Shown here in pieces: positions 1 to 7,819 of a DNA stretch of 56,433 nt. The notes under the pieces were generated by a model. It was not told the origin of the DNA. It worked only from the letters and a program-made list of their open reading frames with translations, and did not search any database. The stretch comes from CAZSDW01 sp964605705 (GTDB taxonomy: Bacteria; Fidelibacterota; UBA2242). The position numbers were made by a program, and so were the translations under genes. Location: contig CAZSDW010000023.1 of NCBI GenBank assembly GCA_964605705.1, positions 1 to 56,433 on the forward strand, in the 5' to 3' direction. Every line of letters begins with the position of its first letter. Within the stretch, counting starts at the first letter, position 1.

Positions 1-56
1 ATTCTCAGAGCATTCATGCAATCCATAGACACTAACCCCAAACACCCGGAGGTATT

Positions 57-743
57 ATGACTGTTGCACGTAGTTATCATTGCAGTGATATGAAATTACT
101 GGTCGTCTGTGCCACCATTACGGAGAGTTTTCTGGCGAACAGGGAGCCGATTGTCACGGTGCAGAGCAGTTGGGCTGACCCTTTTGGTGAAAACCTGAAA
201 GCCCGTATTCAGGCGGCGGGCACAAGCTATATCGGCAAAGATTATTATGCCGGTCTGCGCAGCGCCACCGATGATTTGAAAATCATCCAGAAAGAAGCCC
301 TGGAAAACCTGGGACTTTTCAAAGCCCAGCTGGAAGTCAATTTCGATAACGTCCGCTATAAAGAGCTGCTCGGTCATTTTGGCTTCGCGAATTATTATTC
401 AAAAGCCCAGAAGGGCAACCAGGAAGCCCTGATCAGCCTGTTGATGCAGATTCGTCAGAACCTGAGCGAAGAACTCAAAACAGAGCTGGTCGCAAAGGGT
501 ATCGCCGGCACCTTGCCGGAAGCCTTGACGTCAGCCGCTGCCTCCCTGAATGATGCCAATATCAAACAGGAAGCCCTCAAATCCGGTATCACCGGCAATA
601 GTGTGGAAGCGGTTACCGAATTCAATGCCATCCACAAGCAAGTTATGGCGATCTGCAAAATTGCCCGCCGGGTGTTCCGGGACCAGCCGGAACTCCAGTC
701 CGCTTTCAGTTTTTCACGGGTGCTCAAGAGCCTCGGCAAATAA
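57..743 (+). CDS. Hypothetical helical protein
   Basis: I do not recognise a characterised family. The 228-residue product is Ala/Leu/Lys/Glu rich and looks mostly alpha-helical. It has no convincing signal peptide, although residues 12-22 are hydrophobic, and no catalytic motif. The start is well supported: a GGAGG Shine-Dalgarno at 48-52 lies four bases before the ATG. The gene is followed by a stem-loop and by a degenerate 21-bp tandem repeat array, and no other gene is close enough to suggest an operon. I recall similar uncharacterised helical proteins in FCB-group genomes, but I cannot verify a homologue here. Coding status is likely from codon use, length and the ribosome binding site; function is unknown. 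Confidence 0.75.
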   Translation: MTVARSYHCSDMKLLVVCATITESFLANREPIVTVQSSWADPFGENLKARIQAAGTSYIGKDYYAGLRSATDDLKIIQKEALENLGLFKAQLEVNFDNVRYKELLGHFGFANYYSKAQKGNQEALISLLMQIRQNLSEELKTELVAKGIAGTLPEALTSAAASLNDANIKQEALKSGITGNSVEAVTEFNAIHKQVMAICKIARRVFRDQPELQSAFSFSRVLKSLGK

Positions 744-777
744 GCATTGCCGCCGAATGAAAGGATTGAAGTAATTC

Positions 778-1029
778 CGACATTTTATTGATAAATGTCG
801 CAAGCCTCCCGATCATTTCCGTAAGCCTGTCGAATATTTACAAAACAGCTTCGGCGCTTTACGAAACCCGTTCGGGAGTTCGGGAACCCTCCCGGCTGTT
901 TTTAAAAGCCTGTCGAATATTTACGAAACGGCTTCGGCAATTTACAAAACCTTTTCGCGGCTTTACAAAAGTGTCCCGGCTGATTACGCCAGGTCTCCGG
1001 CAATTTTCAAAGGAATGCCGGTAAACATT
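778..1029. repeat. Degenerate 21-bp tandem repeat array
   Basis: About twelve imperfect units of 21 bp follow one another, with a rough consensus CGAAACCTTTCGGCAATTTA plus one base. Two stretches (from 823 and from 906) are nearly identical over about 35 bases and lie 83 bp apart, which is four units minus one base. The first unit contains a perfect 8-bp inverted repeat (CGACATTT at 778-785, AAATGTCG at 793-800). An open frame crosses the array, but the one-base slip changes the repeat register in that frame. This argues that the DNA repeat, not a protein repeat, is the real object. Confidence 0.7.
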
Positions 1030-1101
1030 GAAAATCTTCTGGACGCCTGCGATGAAATAAAGACGACCTGAGTACCTAATCAGGAATTAGCATATATCAC
1101 C

Positions 1102-1132
1102 AATAGCCTGGTATAACTGCCGGGCTATTTTT
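1102..1132 (+). terminator. Rho-independent terminator
   Basis: A 10-bp stem (AATAGCCTGG / CCGGGCTATT, one G-U pair) with an 8-base loop is followed by a short T run. It lies about 360 bp after the first gene, past the tandem repeats. It may end a transcript that includes the repeat array. Confidence 0.65.
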
Positions 1133-1193
1133 ATAGAAGCGAATCATCGCGGCGGGCAACTGCCGATCGCTGCACCGGGTTTGTCCAATAGCA

Positions 1194-1443
1194 CTAGTCA
1201 GGAACAATTAAATTACTGACTCTGCGCCAGGCTTCTTTTCGTATAGCATTCGCAATAAATCCCTGAATATCTGGATCGGGATGCTGTTTTAGCAATTTAA
1301 TGAATCAGTACTTGAGGGGGAGGGAATCCCGATCATGATTCAGGTGGTTGTATAAAGTCCAGCAGGCTTCGCATGCGCTTGCAACCGAATAATAGTTTGT
1401 ACCCAATCTTTAATAAAATTGGATCTTCGGTGGTGAATTGAAG
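1194..1443 (-). pseudogene. Remnant of an unidentified gene
   Basis: Read on the minus strand, this stretch carries protein-like sequence broken by lesions. An upstream piece (from 1443, containing TEDPILLKIG) must shift frame near 1395 to continue as NYYSVASACEACWTLYNHLN and LPLKY. It then meets an in-frame TGA near 1304 and continues as FIKLLKQHPDPDIQGFIANA and RKEAWRRVSNLIVPD before a TAG at 1194. Other genes in the window use TGA as a true stop, so recoding is unlikely. I cannot name the family. Calling it a decayed gene rests only on how protein-like the composition is, so confidence is moderate. Confidence 0.42.
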
Positions 1444-1489
1444 TTATCCACTACCAAGATACTGGAATTCAATTCCGTATGTACTCAAT

Positions 1490-1521
1490 ACATTTAAAAA
1501 TATTGTTTTAAATGTTATATT
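1490..1521 (+). promoter_or_regulatory. Putative promoter with inverted repeat
   Basis: A perfect 10-bp inverted repeat (ACATTTAAAA, six-base loop, TTTTAAATGT, 1490-1515) overlaps a plausible -35 TTTAAA (1493) and -10 TATATT (1516) with 17-bp spacing. It lies just upstream of the CsgG-like gene and could be an operator. The surroundings are very AT-rich, so chance is possible. Confidence 0.3.
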
Positions 1522-1586
1522 ATTTTTTTTAATTTGTTATGGAAAATGAAATCAATAATAACGCTTTAAAAGAGGTTGATTTGAAA

Positions 1587-2699
1587 ATGGTGGGCAAATT
1601 ACTTTTAGCTTTTTTATTTACGTCATCACTTATAGCGCAGACATCGATTGCCGTTTTGGAACTGGAAGGCAAGGGCTTGACCGATATGGAAGCCAGCATC
1701 CTTACGGATCGCCTGAGACACGAACTGTTTCAATCGGGTAAGTACCGGGTAATTGAACGTGAGTTGATGGGAGAAATTATCGGCGAACAGGGATTTCAGC
1801 TTTCCGAATGTACATCTACTGAGTGTATGGTTGAGATTGGACAACTACTTGGCGTCGATCAAATGGTCGGAGGCAGTGTCAGTAAATTCGGCTCGATGTT
1901 TTCAATTGCGGTTCGCCTTGTCAGTGTCGAGACCGGTGAATTTCTAGGTACAGCAACTTATGACCATGAAGGTCGTATGGAAGACCTGCTAAAATTCGGG
2001 ATGAAAGCTGTTTCTGATAAATTGAGTGGATTCAAAGTGGGTGAGACCATAGCAACAGAAATAGGTACTTCAGAACAAACTGAAGAAATGAATCAGGTAG
2101 TTGAATCTCAACCTGAAAAGCAAACAGTCACAGTGGTTCCTCAGGAAATAAAACAGGGCACTAAACCAAAAGAAAAGAATTTTAAAGTAATGCTTCGTTC
2201 AGAATTAGGTATTTATAATTTATCAAATAAAGATTTAAACGACATGTATGCCGGGACGGTCGGACCTCTATTTGGAGTTTCAGCAGCATACAATCTTGTC
2301 AATGCCGGTAAATTAGGGGATATCGGGCTTTATGCCGGGTATCAGGGAATGATGTTTATTTTGTCTCCAACTGACAGATTTTCATTTTTGGATGACATTG
2401 AGTATTACTACAGTATTCTTCGAATGGGTGCACAAGTCAGTTCAGGGAGCCACTCTGCCATAGGTCTCACAATTAGTTCAGGATACGCCGGTGTGACTAT
2501 GCAGCCGGTCGATGTGAATGGTTTTTATGAATATAATGTTGAGAAAGCCGGTGGATTGTTTCTGGATTTGATTCTCAGCCTTCGTCCCATGAAAGTCAAA
2601 AATTTGACACTGGATGCCGGATATGGTACACTGGTCGCCGGTGAGGAGAACATTCATGGTGGCAGTAAATTTGTCTTTGGTGGTTCAATAAGTTTCTAA
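1587..2699 (+). CDS. CsgG-like envelope protein with C-terminal barrel-like region
   Basis: The product starts with a signal peptide (MVGKLLLAFLFTSSLIAQ). A CsgG/TolB-N-like domain follows (about residues 19-150, IAVLELEGKG to the end of the MFSIAVRLV strand), then a low-complexity Glu/Gln/Thr/Lys linker (about 155-200), then a Gly- and aromatic-rich region that resembles an outer-membrane beta barrel. An upstream in-frame ATG at 1539 exists. I chose 1587 because AGAGG lies 11 bases before it and the signal peptide then sits at the N-terminus. A paralogue is at 28651-30147 and shares the domain and a CxxxxC pair (CTSTEC here). CsgG-like proteins sense or assemble envelope structures; the exact role here is unknown. 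Confidence 0.75.
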   Translation: MVGKLLLAFLFTSSLIAQTSIAVLELEGKGLTDMEASILTDRLRHELFQSGKYRVIERELMGEIIGEQGFQLSECTSTECMVEIGQLLGVDQMVGGSVSKFGSMFSIAVRLVSVETGEFLGTATYDHEGRMEDLLKFGMKAVSDKLSGFKVGETIATEIGTSEQTEEMNQVVESQPEKQTVTVVPQEIKQGTKPKEKNFKVMLRSELGIYNLSNKDLNDMYAGTVGPLFGVSAAYNLVNAGKLGDIGLYAGYQGMMFILSPTDRFSFLDDIEYYYSILRMGAQVSSGSHSAIGLTISSGYAGVTMQPVDVNGFYEYNVEKAGGLFLDLILSLRPMKVKNLTLDAGYGTLVAGEENIHGGSKFVFGGSISF

Positions 2700-3001
2700 T
2701 GAGCAGTGCGAATAGGTTCATCAATAAGAAACACCGGAAATTATCAGCCAGGCAGTATCTGAAATAGACCCGGATTATGCGAAATAGCTTTCTTATTCAT
2801 TGGAATAGTCAACAATATATTTCTTTAATATACAAATATTTACATATTAATGGATGAACATCTTTTAAAGTAAATTGTGATATTAAAAATCTGTAATTTA
2901 ATATCATACATTAAGTGCTGAATAAATAGATCATACTATTCATTATAAAAAAAAATCATTATACTATCCATATGGCAATTACAATAGAGTAAGGATAAAA
3001 G
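2700..3001. other. Intergenic region with AT-rich inverted repeat
   Basis: No gene is seen in these 302 bases. A perfect 10-bp inverted repeat (TGATATTAAA at 2878-2887, TTTAATATCA at 2897-2906) sits about 100 bp upstream of rmuC. It overlaps a possible -35 TTGTGA (2875) and -10 TAATAT (2899). It may be the regulated promoter of the rmuC-mntP run. Confidence 0.35.
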
Positions 3002-4303
3002 ATGCTTGAAATGATCATAATAATAGGACTTATTGTTTTAGTGCTCAATATTCTGATTTTGGTACGAATATGGCAAAAATCCGAGACGGGCTTATCAAAT
3101 GATGTCAAAGAACAAAAAGATAAAATCCTGTCTTTCGAATCCAAACTGGAACTTTTTCCGGATTTGCTCCAGGCGAAAATCGGTGAATCGATTCAGGAAC
3201 AATTCACTAATTTTACCCAGCGAATTATGGCTCAGATTCAGGAACTGGTAGAAAAATTCGGCGTTTTCAAAAATGATCTCACAAAAACCCTTGGAGAAAC
3301 CAGCCAGAAAACATCAAACGATTTGAACAGTTTCAAAGAACTGTTCCAAAAAAGTCTATCAAATGATTTCGATAAATTAACCAATAATGTAGAAAAGAAG
3401 CTTGAAGCCATTAATAACAAGGTTCAGGAAAATTTGAGTGATGGATTCAAGAAGACAAATGAGACATTCAATAACGTCATTGAACGCCTGACAAAAATTG
3501 ATGAAGCTCAGAAGAAAATTGATAGCTTATCGACAAACGTCGTATCTTTGCAGGATATCCTGACTGACAAAAAGAGTCGTGGAATATTTGGTGAAGTTCA
3601 ACTGAATCAAATCCTTTTTGCAGTTTTTGGTGAGAAAAACGATAAGATTTACAAAACCCAATATACCTTAAGTAATGGAAAAACTGTCGATGCTATTTTA
3701 TTTGCACCGGATCCAACCGGAAATGTATCCATCGACTCAAAATTTCCTCTTGAAAATTATAAACGGATGATTGATAAAACAATTCCCGAAAGTGAACGCA
3801 ATCAGGCGGTCAAGCAATTTAAAATGGATGTTAAAAAGCAGATCGATGATATTGCCGATAAATATATCATAACAGGGGAGACCTCGAATCAGGCGGTCAT
3901 GTTTTTGCCAGCGGAAGCCGTTTTTGCCGAACTGTATGCCTATCATGAGGATCTTGTATCTTATGCACAGAAACGTAAAGTCTGGATCACCTCACCAACA
4001 ACTTTTATGGCAGTTTTGAATACTCTTCAAATCGTTGTTCGCGATATTGAAAGGCGGAAATTTGCCGACATCATTCAACAGGAAATCATTAAACTGTCTG
4101 AAGATTTCGGACGCTATCGGATTCGCTGGGATAAATTGTCCACACATATCGACACCGTTCAAAAAGATGTTAAGGATATTAATATTTCCACAGAGAAAAT
4201 ATCGACTTCCTTCGAAAAGATCGCCAAGGTTGAATTGGAAAAAGAGGTTGTCATAGAAGCCACAGAGGTACAGAAATTGCTCGATAATCCTGAGAACGAA
4301 TAA
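3002..4303 (+). CDS. rmuC: RmuC family DNA recombination protein
   Basis: RmuC proteins are membrane-anchored, nuclease-fold proteins that limit inversions at short inverted repeats. This 433-residue product has an N-terminal transmembrane helix (about 4-24), a long coiled-coil region (about 35-185), and the conserved RmuC domain (about 190-400). The domain includes KKSRGIFGEVQLNQIL, the VDAILF strand and VSIDSKFPLENY, in which Asp and Lys fit the PD-(D/E)xK-like core. The start follows AAGGATAAAAG. mntP begins five bases after its stop, so the two are probably co-transcribed. Confidence 0.93.
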   Translation: MLEMIIIIGLIVLVLNILILVRIWQKSETGLSNDVKEQKDKILSFESKLELFPDLLQAKIGESIQEQFTNFTQRIMAQIQELVEKFGVFKNDLTKTLGETSQKTSNDLNSFKELFQKSLSNDFDKLTNNVEKKLEAINNKVQENLSDGFKKTNETFNNVIERLTKIDEAQKKIDSLSTNVVSLQDILTDKKSRGIFGEVQLNQILFAVFGEKNDKIYKTQYTLSNGKTVDAILFAPDPTGNVSIDSKFPLENYKRMIDKTIPESERNQAVKQFKMDVKKQIDDIADKYIITGETSNQAVMFLPAEAVFAELYAYHEDLVSYAQKRKVWITSPTTFMAVLNTLQIVVRDIERRKFADIIQQEIIKLSEDFGRYRIRWDKLSTHIDTVQKDVKDINISTEKISTSFEKIAKVELEKEVVIEATEVQKLLDNPENE

Positions 4304-4308
4304 TTGAG

Positions 4309-4869
4309 ATGGATTTTTTTTTCATTGTTATTATTGCTGTAAGTCTATCGATGGATGCATTTGCTGTTTCGATTTCCTGTGGATTTATGGTTCCATCTCC
4401 GAAACGGTGGAATGCTTTGAAAATTGCCTTCTCCTTTGGATTCTTTCAGACGCTGATGCCTATTATCGGATGGCTTACCGGTCGCTCCTTTGCAAGATAT
4501 ATTGAAAAATTTGATCACTGGATTGCTTTTATCATACTGTGCATTATTGGTATTCGGATGATTTACAACGCAGTCAATCTGGATGATTGTAAGGCTGTTG
4601 CTGATCCAACCAATCCGAAGACGCTATTGATGTTATCTGTTGCGACCAGCATCGATGCACTGGCAGTTGGAGTTACCTTTGCATTTCTGAATACAGGGAT
4701 TCTTGTTCCGGTTTTACTCATCGGAATTATCACTTTTGGGATTTCCTTGTTAGGGATGTTGATTGGTCATAAACTGGGATATTACCTCGGAAAACGCTTT
4801 GAAATTATCGGTGGAATCATTCTTATCGGGATCGGTATTAAGATATTAATTGAGCACATCTATTTTTAA
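4309..4869 (+). CDS. mntP: Putative manganese efflux pump MntP
   Basis: MntP exports Mn(II) across the inner membrane. The 186-residue length and six predicted transmembrane helices are typical. The two family signatures are present: SLSMDAFAVSISCG near residue 13 and VATSIDALAVGVTFAF near residue 105, each with the conserved acidic residue inside a helix. It lies five bases after rmuC and two bases before the DUF402 gene, so it is the middle gene of a tight trio. No yybP-ykoY manganese riboswitch is visible upstream, and there is no room for one. Confidence 0.95.
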   Translation: MDFFFIVIIAVSLSMDAFAVSISCGFMVPSPKRWNALKIAFSFGFFQTLMPIIGWLTGRSFARYIEKFDHWIAFIILCIIGIRMIYNAVNLDDCKAVADPTNPKTLLMLSVATSIDALAVGVTFAFLNTGILVPVLLIGIITFGISLLGMLIGHKLGYYLGKRFEIIGGIILIGIGIKILIEHIYF

Positions 4870-4871
4870 TT

Positions 4872-5348
4872 ATGATGAGTTGTTTGGAAATAAAACATCT
4901 TCTGAATGGGACGAATCGCCAGTATCCCTGCGAACTCATTCACTATCGTCAAAAATTTGGCATTCTGAAATACATACTTGAATCAACAGTCAAGGTTTCA
5001 ACTTTAACTTTAAGTACTGGTACTGTTACCTATGCTTTTTACTGGTCAGAACGTCCCTATACACTCTATCGCTGGTATCATGATGGAAAATACCTTGGAA
5101 GTTACTTTAATGTTGCTGACCAAATAGTGATAAAGAAAAATATAATTGAGTGGCTTGATTTAGCAGTGGATATCCTTGTATTACCTGATAATATACTTGA
5201 AGTACTTGACGAAGATGAGCTACCTGAAAGCATCTCCTTACAATTGAAACAATATATCAATTCAACAAAAGAATTTATTGTTCATAATTATAATAGTATT
5301 TTAGATGAAACCGACAAAATTCTACATCGTTTATCAGTTATTAATTGA
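4872..5348 (+). CDS. DUF402 domain protein
   Basis: The 158-residue product matches the DUF402 fold known from small nucleoside di/triphosphate phosphatases and the FAU-1 type RNA-binding proteins. Key features are SERPYTLYRWYHDGKYLGSY (about 58-77), a WLDLAVDILVLPD strand (about 93-105) and the acidic VLDEDELP motif (about 109-116) that binds the metal in this family. A helical tail follows. The first ATG (4872) is immediately followed by a second (4875), so the exact start is uncertain by one codon. The two-base gap to mntP suggests translational coupling. Activity on nucleotides or RNA is inferred from the family only. Confidence 0.75.
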   Translation: MMSCLEIKHLLNGTNRQYPCELIHYRQKFGILKYILESTVKVSTLTLSTGTVTYAFYWSERPYTLYRWYHDGKYLGSYFNVADQIVIKKNIIEWLDLAVDILVLPDNILEVLDEDELPESISLQLKQYINSTKEFIVHNYNSILDETDKILHRLSVIN

Positions 5349-5466
5349 TAAATACTAATTCGTTTATTTATATAAAAGTTTCAGTTTAATAATTCAATTA
5401 ATTTAGATATATTTCAACTTGGCTTTTTTATTGTCTGCTTTTAATTTAAAAAAATTGAGATAAAAA

Positions 5467-6528
5467 ATGAAAAATGGTCAATTTGTCAACGGAAATCTAT
5501 ACTTACCTGAAAATTATCACTCATCGCTTGATTTAAGAGAAACCGAAGAGGCAATCAAATTTATTAAAAACACGTTCCAGGAAAGCCTGGCAGCTGCTTT
5601 AAACCTACATAGGGTGTCAGCTCCGATTTTCGTACTTAAAAATACAGGAATAAATGACGGACTGTCGGGCACTGAAAAACCCGTGCAATTCAATATTAAG
5701 AGTATTGGAGAGAATGCGGAAGTGGTCCAATCTCTCGCCAAGTGGAAAAGACAGGCACTAAAAGACTATGGATTCATCAGCGGTGAGGGATTATATACGG
5801 ATATGAATGCCATTCGCCCTGATGAAACGATTCTGGATAACTTGCATTCCATTTATGTTGACCAGTGGGATTGGGAACGGATCATTGCTCAGAATGAAAG
5901 AAATTTGGACGTATTAAAATACATTGTGAAGAAAATTTATAATGTCATTAAAAAAACAGAACATATTGTTTGTCGTAAGTATCCTCAATTATTGAAATAT
6001 TACCTGCCGGAATCCATTACATTTATACATAGTGAAGAACTGGAGGAGATATACCCGGAATTAACACCTCGTGAACGGGAAAATGAAATCTGCCGGGAAA
6101 AAGGAGCCGTTTTCGTAATTGGTATCGGATCAAATATGAAGAGCGGAAAACCACACGATGAACGCGCAAGCGATTATGACGACTGGTCAACAGAAACTTC
6201 CTCAGATAGGCACGGATTGAATGGTGATATTTTAGTCTGGTACCCGGTATTAAACTGCGCCGTCGAATTGTCTTCGATGGGTATCAGAGTCGATAGAGAT
6301 GCTCTTATCAAGCAATTGACTTTGAAAAACGAAGCATATAAAATGAATCTCCCGTTTCATAAACGTATTTTAAACGATGAATTGCCCTTGTCCATTGGAG
6401 GAGGAATTGGTGAATCGAGGTTATGTATGCTGTTTCTTCGAAAATGTCATGTCGGTGAAGTTCAATCCAGTATCTGGTCTCATGATATGATAGAAAAATG
6501 CAAAGAGAATAACATCATGTTACTCTAG
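5467..6528 (+). CDS. asnA: Aspartate--ammonia ligase
   Basis: AsnA makes asparagine from aspartate, ammonia and ATP. It is a class II aminoacyl-tRNA synthetase-like fold unrelated to glutamine-dependent AsnB. The 353 residues span the whole family. Visible blocks are the GTEKPVQFNI strand (about 69-78), SLAKWKRQALKDYGF (about 89-103), the EGLYTDMNAIRPDE block (about 106-119), SIYVDQWDWER, and the C-terminal LSIGGGIGESRLCM motif typical of class II motif 3. The start is preceded by GAGATAAAAA. The 118-bp AT-rich leader upstream could hold its own promoter. serA starts 37 bases after its stop. Confidence 0.96.
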   Translation: MKNGQFVNGNLYLPENYHSSLDLRETEEAIKFIKNTFQESLAAALNLHRVSAPIFVLKNTGINDGLSGTEKPVQFNIKSIGENAEVVQSLAKWKRQALKDYGFISGEGLYTDMNAIRPDETILDNLHSIYVDQWDWERIIAQNERNLDVLKYIVKKIYNVIKKTEHIVCRKYPQLLKYYLPESITFIHSEELEEIYPELTPRERENEICREKGAVFVIGIGSNMKSGKPHDERASDYDDWSTETSSDRHGLNGDILVWYPVLNCAVELSSMGIRVDRDALIKQLTLKNEAYKMNLPFHKRILNDELPLSIGGGIGESRLCMLFLRKCHVGEVQSSIWSHDMIEKCKENNIMLL

Positions 6529-6565
6529 ATAACAATAAAATCCGGTCAGGAGAGTGTCAGTCACT

Positions 6566-7780
6566 ATGATTCGAAAAAATCCAATAAACGTACTGTTGCT
6601 GGAAAATATTCATCCAAACGCCAGGGAAATCTTTCGGGAAGAAGGACTCATCGTGAAAACTGTTTCGGGCAGTCTGGATGAGCAGGAATTATGCAAACGG
6701 ATTAAGGATGTCGCCGTTCTGGGAATCCGGTCAAAGACAAAAGTAACCCAGAATATCATCGATTGTGCTGATAAGTTACTGGCGATTGGTGCATACTGTA
6801 TTGGTACAAATCAGATCGATCAGAATGCCTGTTCAAAAAAGGGAATTGGCATTTTTAATGCACCGTACAGCAACACCCGCAGTGTCGTGGAACTCGTTCT
6901 GGGTGAAATTATAATGCTGATCAGGGGTATATTTGAAAAAAGCACAAAATTGCATCAAGGTTTGTGGTCAAAAAGCGCAGCTGGCAACCATGAAATTCGC
7001 GGAAAAAGACTTGGAATAATAGGCTACGGAAATATCGGAGCGCAACTCTCTGTTATCGCCGAAGCTGTTGGAATGCGGATATACTATTATGATCTGGTTG
7101 AAAAACTTGCTTTGGGTAATGCCCAAAAATGCAATTCCAAGGATGAATTATTCTCAAAAGCAGATATTATTACGGTTCATATTGACGGACGACAGGAAAA
7201 TCATGGATTCATCGATGCAGATGATTTCAATAAAATGAAAGACGGTGTCATCTTTCTGAATCTCAGCCGTGGTTTTGTCGTCGATATGGAAGCTCTGGTC
7301 CAGAATATAAAAAGCGGTAAAATTAGCGGTGCAGCCGTCGATGTATTTCCTGAGGAACCGAAAAATAACTATGATAAATTTAAATCTGAACTTCAGAAAT
7401 TACCGAATGTTATTTTAACTCCGCATATTGGCGGAAGTACCGAAGAAGCCCAACAAAATATCGCTGATTTTGTTTCTAATAAAATCACTGATTTTCTGTT
7501 TAATGGCGGAACCAATTTAAGTGTGAATTTCCCAAATTTGCAATTACCGGAAATCAAAGATGCGCACAGACTTGTCCACTTACACGAAAATATCCCCGGA
7601 ATTCTGGCGAAGATTAATAACATACTCGCCAAACATTCGATAAACATCGTTGGGCAATATCTGAAAACAAACGAAAATATCGGGTATGTAATCACTGATA
7701 TCAGCCGGGAATACGACAAAGAAGTCATTACAGATATTCAGAATATTCCCGGAACTATCCGGTTCCGAATACTTTATTAA
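6566..7780 (+). CDS. serA: D-3-phosphoglycerate dehydrogenase
   Basis: SerA catalyses the first step of serine synthesis, oxidising 3-phosphoglycerate with NAD. The protein is of the E. coli type (about 404 residues). It has the substrate-domain signature IGAYCIGTNQID, the nucleotide-binding loop GIIGYGNIGAQLS, LNLSRGFVVD, the catalytic His in TPHIGGSTEEAQ, and a C-terminal ACT domain (about 335-404) that in the family mediates serine feedback. An in-frame GTG at 6554 would add four residues but sits one base from the AGGAG, so the ATG at 6566 is preferred. It lies between asnA and leuS in a co-directional amino-acid cluster. Confidence 0.95.
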   Translation: MIRKNPINVLLLENIHPNAREIFREEGLIVKTVSGSLDEQELCKRIKDVAVLGIRSKTKVTQNIIDCADKLLAIGAYCIGTNQIDQNACSKKGIGIFNAPYSNTRSVVELVLGEIIMLIRGIFEKSTKLHQGLWSKSAAGNHEIRGKRLGIIGYGNIGAQLSVIAEAVGMRIYYYDLVEKLALGNAQKCNSKDELFSKADIITVHIDGRQENHGFIDADDFNKMKDGVIFLNLSRGFVVDMEALVQNIKSGKISGAAVDVFPEEPKNNYDKFKSELQKLPNVILTPHIGGSTEEAQQNIADFVSNKITDFLFNGGTNLSVNFPNLQLPEIKDAHRLVHLHENIPGILAKINNILAKHSINIVGQYLKTNENIGYVITDISREYDKEVITDIQNIPGTIRFRILY

Positions 7781-7819
7781 AATCAGATCAGAATTTTTCT
7801 GAAAAAGGATAATAAGAGA

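Noticed and set aside
788..1024. Open reading frame with heptad-like FTKxxR protein repeats
   Set aside because: A one-base slip in the DNA repeat changes the protein repeat halfway, there is no ribosome binding site, and the repeat is better explained as noncoding DNA.
1304..1309. TGA read as tryptophan in the decayed gene
   Set aside because: Several intact genes in the window end in TGA (for example dacB and the AGCS symporter), so the code is standard.
4700..4871. Manganese riboswitch for mntP
   Set aside because: mntP starts five bases after rmuC and no yybP-ykoY-like fold is seen upstream.
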